A DNA stretch of 6,755 nt from Candidatus Omnitrophota bacterium (GTDB lineage: Bacteria > Hinthialibacterota > Hinthialibacteria > Hinthialibacterales > JAKPRU01): positions 1-6,755 of the forward strand of contig JAKPRU010001049.1 of the NCBI GenBank assembly GCA_029557025.1, in the 5' to 3' direction. The stretch's first letter is position 1, and each line of letters opens with the position of its first letter. The notes beneath the pieces were generated by a model. That model saw nothing but the letters and a program-made list of their open reading frames with translations. It was not told the DNA's origin and did no database searches. Below, in pieces: positions 6,744 through 6,755 of the stretch. The translations under genes and the position numbers were made by a program.

Positions 6744-6755
6744 CGGATAGGTAAG

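Noticed and set aside
1..6755. CRISPR array, tRNA, mobile element or phage module
   Set aside because: No regularly spaced repeats, cloverleaf-like segments, terminal inverted repeats or transposase/integrase-like translations were seen on either strand.

Overview
The window reads as a piece of a bacterial chromosome, or a metagenomic contig, from a Gram-negative-type lineage rich in large secreted proteins. The protein families present (a gingipain-like C25 peptidase with CARDB repeats, and a beta-helix plus five-bladed-propeller secreted protein) suggest the Planctomycetes/Verrucomicrobia/Hydrogenedentes/Sumerlaeota neighbourhood. That placement is from family knowledge only; there is no rRNA or marker gene here. 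No tRNA, rRNA, CRISPR array, transposase or phage gene was seen.

Positions 3-4586, plus strand: one long reading frame cut once by an in-frame TAA at 2358-2360. The part before the stop is the 3' end of a gene that begins left of the window. It encodes a propeptide-like N-terminal region, a caspase-like C25 cysteine peptidase domain with His545/Cys584, and an Ig-like strand region. The part after the stop, in the same frame, starts directly in a CARDB repeat with no credible start site or ribosome binding site. It continues through about four Ig-like/CARDB modules, a galactose-binding-like domain and a terminal beta-sandwich-like domain. The simplest reading is a single exported multidomain protease, about 1,520 residues within the window, split by a nonsense codon next to an 8-G homopolymer. 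The causes to consider are mutation, an assembly error, or, less likely, readthrough.

Positions 4587-4629: a short gap between convergent genes. A U-tract-less hairpin overlaps the stop of the minus-strand gene.

Positions 4630-6537, minus strand: a complete gene for a secreted two-domain protein, with a signal peptide, a right-handed parallel beta-helix with a cysteine ladder, and a glycoside-hydrolase-like beta-propeller. The Shine-Dalgarno spacing favours the second ATG (6537) over the first (6543).

Positions 6550-6755: an upstream non-coding region with weak promoter-like elements on both strands and three copies of a 6-base ATTCGT/ACGAAT motif. No gene is visible in it.

The two loci face each other and share no operon. 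Both products would act outside the cytoplasm, one on proteins and the other probably on or around polysaccharides. A joint function is not demonstrated.
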